NCBI RefSeq assembly: GCF_003719195.1
Contig: NZ_CP024996.1
Span: forward strand, 4,898,001 to 4,962,000
From: Herbaspirillum rubrisubalbicans
GTDB taxonomy: Bacteria; Pseudomonadota; Gammaproteobacteria; Burkholderiales; Burkholderiaceae_D
DNA length: 64,000 nucleotides
Direction: 5' to 3'
A program made the translations under genes and the position numbers. The notes under the pieces are model-generated. The model did no database searches. It was not told where the DNA came from and was given only the letters and a program-made list of their open reading frames with translations. This document shows, piece by piece, positions 63,880 through 64,000 of this stretch (the stretch's first letter is position 1; each line of letters begins with the position of its first letter).

Positions 63880-64000
63880 ATGAAACTGACCAAACTCCTG
63901 CTCGGCCTGCTGGCCGGCGCCATGATGTTCTCTGCTTCGGTGGCCCACGCCGACGCTCTGGACGATATCCAGAAGCACGGCACGCTGCGCGTGGCGGTGC
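63880..64000 (+). CDS. ABC-transporter solute-binding protein, 5' end only
   Basis: Forty codons are inside the window: a signal peptide (LLLGLLAGAMMFSASVAHA, cut after AHA) then DALDDIQKHGTLRVAV, the usual start of family 3 (polar amino acid) binding proteins. The remainder lies beyond the window, so the ligand is unknown. Confidence 0.82.
   Translation, partial: MKLTKLLLGLLAGAMMFSASVAHADALDDIQKHGTLRVAV

Noticed and set aside
1..64000. CRISPR array
   Set aside because: I saw no regularly spaced short direct repeats with unique spacers anywhere in the window.

Overview
The window looks like a chromosomal segment of a GC-rich betaproteobacterium, most likely Oxalobacteraceae (Herbaspirillum-like). 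This rests on gene order and protein style: aroB-dgt, tex/pth, dsbC beside a UbiH-family hydroxylase, the threonate/erythronate (ltnD-otnK-otnC-otnI) cluster and an Mqo with a leader. No database search was possible, so the genus is an inference.

Layout. (1) 1-8.85 kb is core chromosome: the 3' end of aroB, dgt, a DUF5610-like gene, tex, pth, dsbC, a ubiH-like gene and tRNA-Phe(GAA). (2) 8.8-26.45 kb is a genomic island in the 3' half of tRNA-Phe, bounded by a 49-bp direct repeat (one mismatch). It opens with an inovirus (filamentous phage) module: repressor, ssDNA-binding protein, TspB-like adhesin, DUF2523, Zot, secretin, HUH Rep and a tyrosine integrase. Then comes lower-GC defence cargo: a TIR + caspase-like + membrane protein operon of the caspase-Thoeris kind, and an RloA/RloB (PARIS-like) pair whose rloB is split by an IS2-group element. 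Last is a five-gene type VI effector cassette: PAAR, DUF4123 chaperone, co-chaperone, Tox-REase-5 nuclease and Imm52 immunity protein. Repeated right-end sequences and decayed tRNA fragments at 23.4, 26.4 and 27.1 kb indicate several successive integrations at the same tRNA. (3) 27.8-42.5 kb begins with a type I polyketide synthase gene broken within its dehydratase domain and joined to a 5'-truncated kpsM. An ABC-transporter-dependent, Kdo-anchored capsule locus follows: kpsT, a galactofuranosyltransferase-like gene, a DUF707 gene, glf, galU, kpsD, a half-length kpsC, kpsS, an SDR gene and an LTA-synthase-like gene. (4) 42.8-64 kb returns to ordinary chromosome: a Cache chemoreceptor, a MotA/MotB-like pair, a lipoprotein hydrolase, mqo, cheD, the tetronate catabolic operon with its GntR regulator, a 5'-nucleotidase, a periplasmic ClpP-like protein, a ceramidase-like protein, a NimT/NimR-like pair, a CYTH-CHAD protein, a second GntR regulator and the start of a solute-binding-protein gene.

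The most interesting part is the tRNA-Phe island. It combines a filamentous phage whose repressor gene appears to contain attP, a TIR/caspase operon with an unrecognised third membrane component and a homopolymer frameshift beside the catalytic histidine, a reversible-looking IS insertion in rloB, and a complete TseT/TsiT-like type VI cassette flanked by phage right-end repeats.
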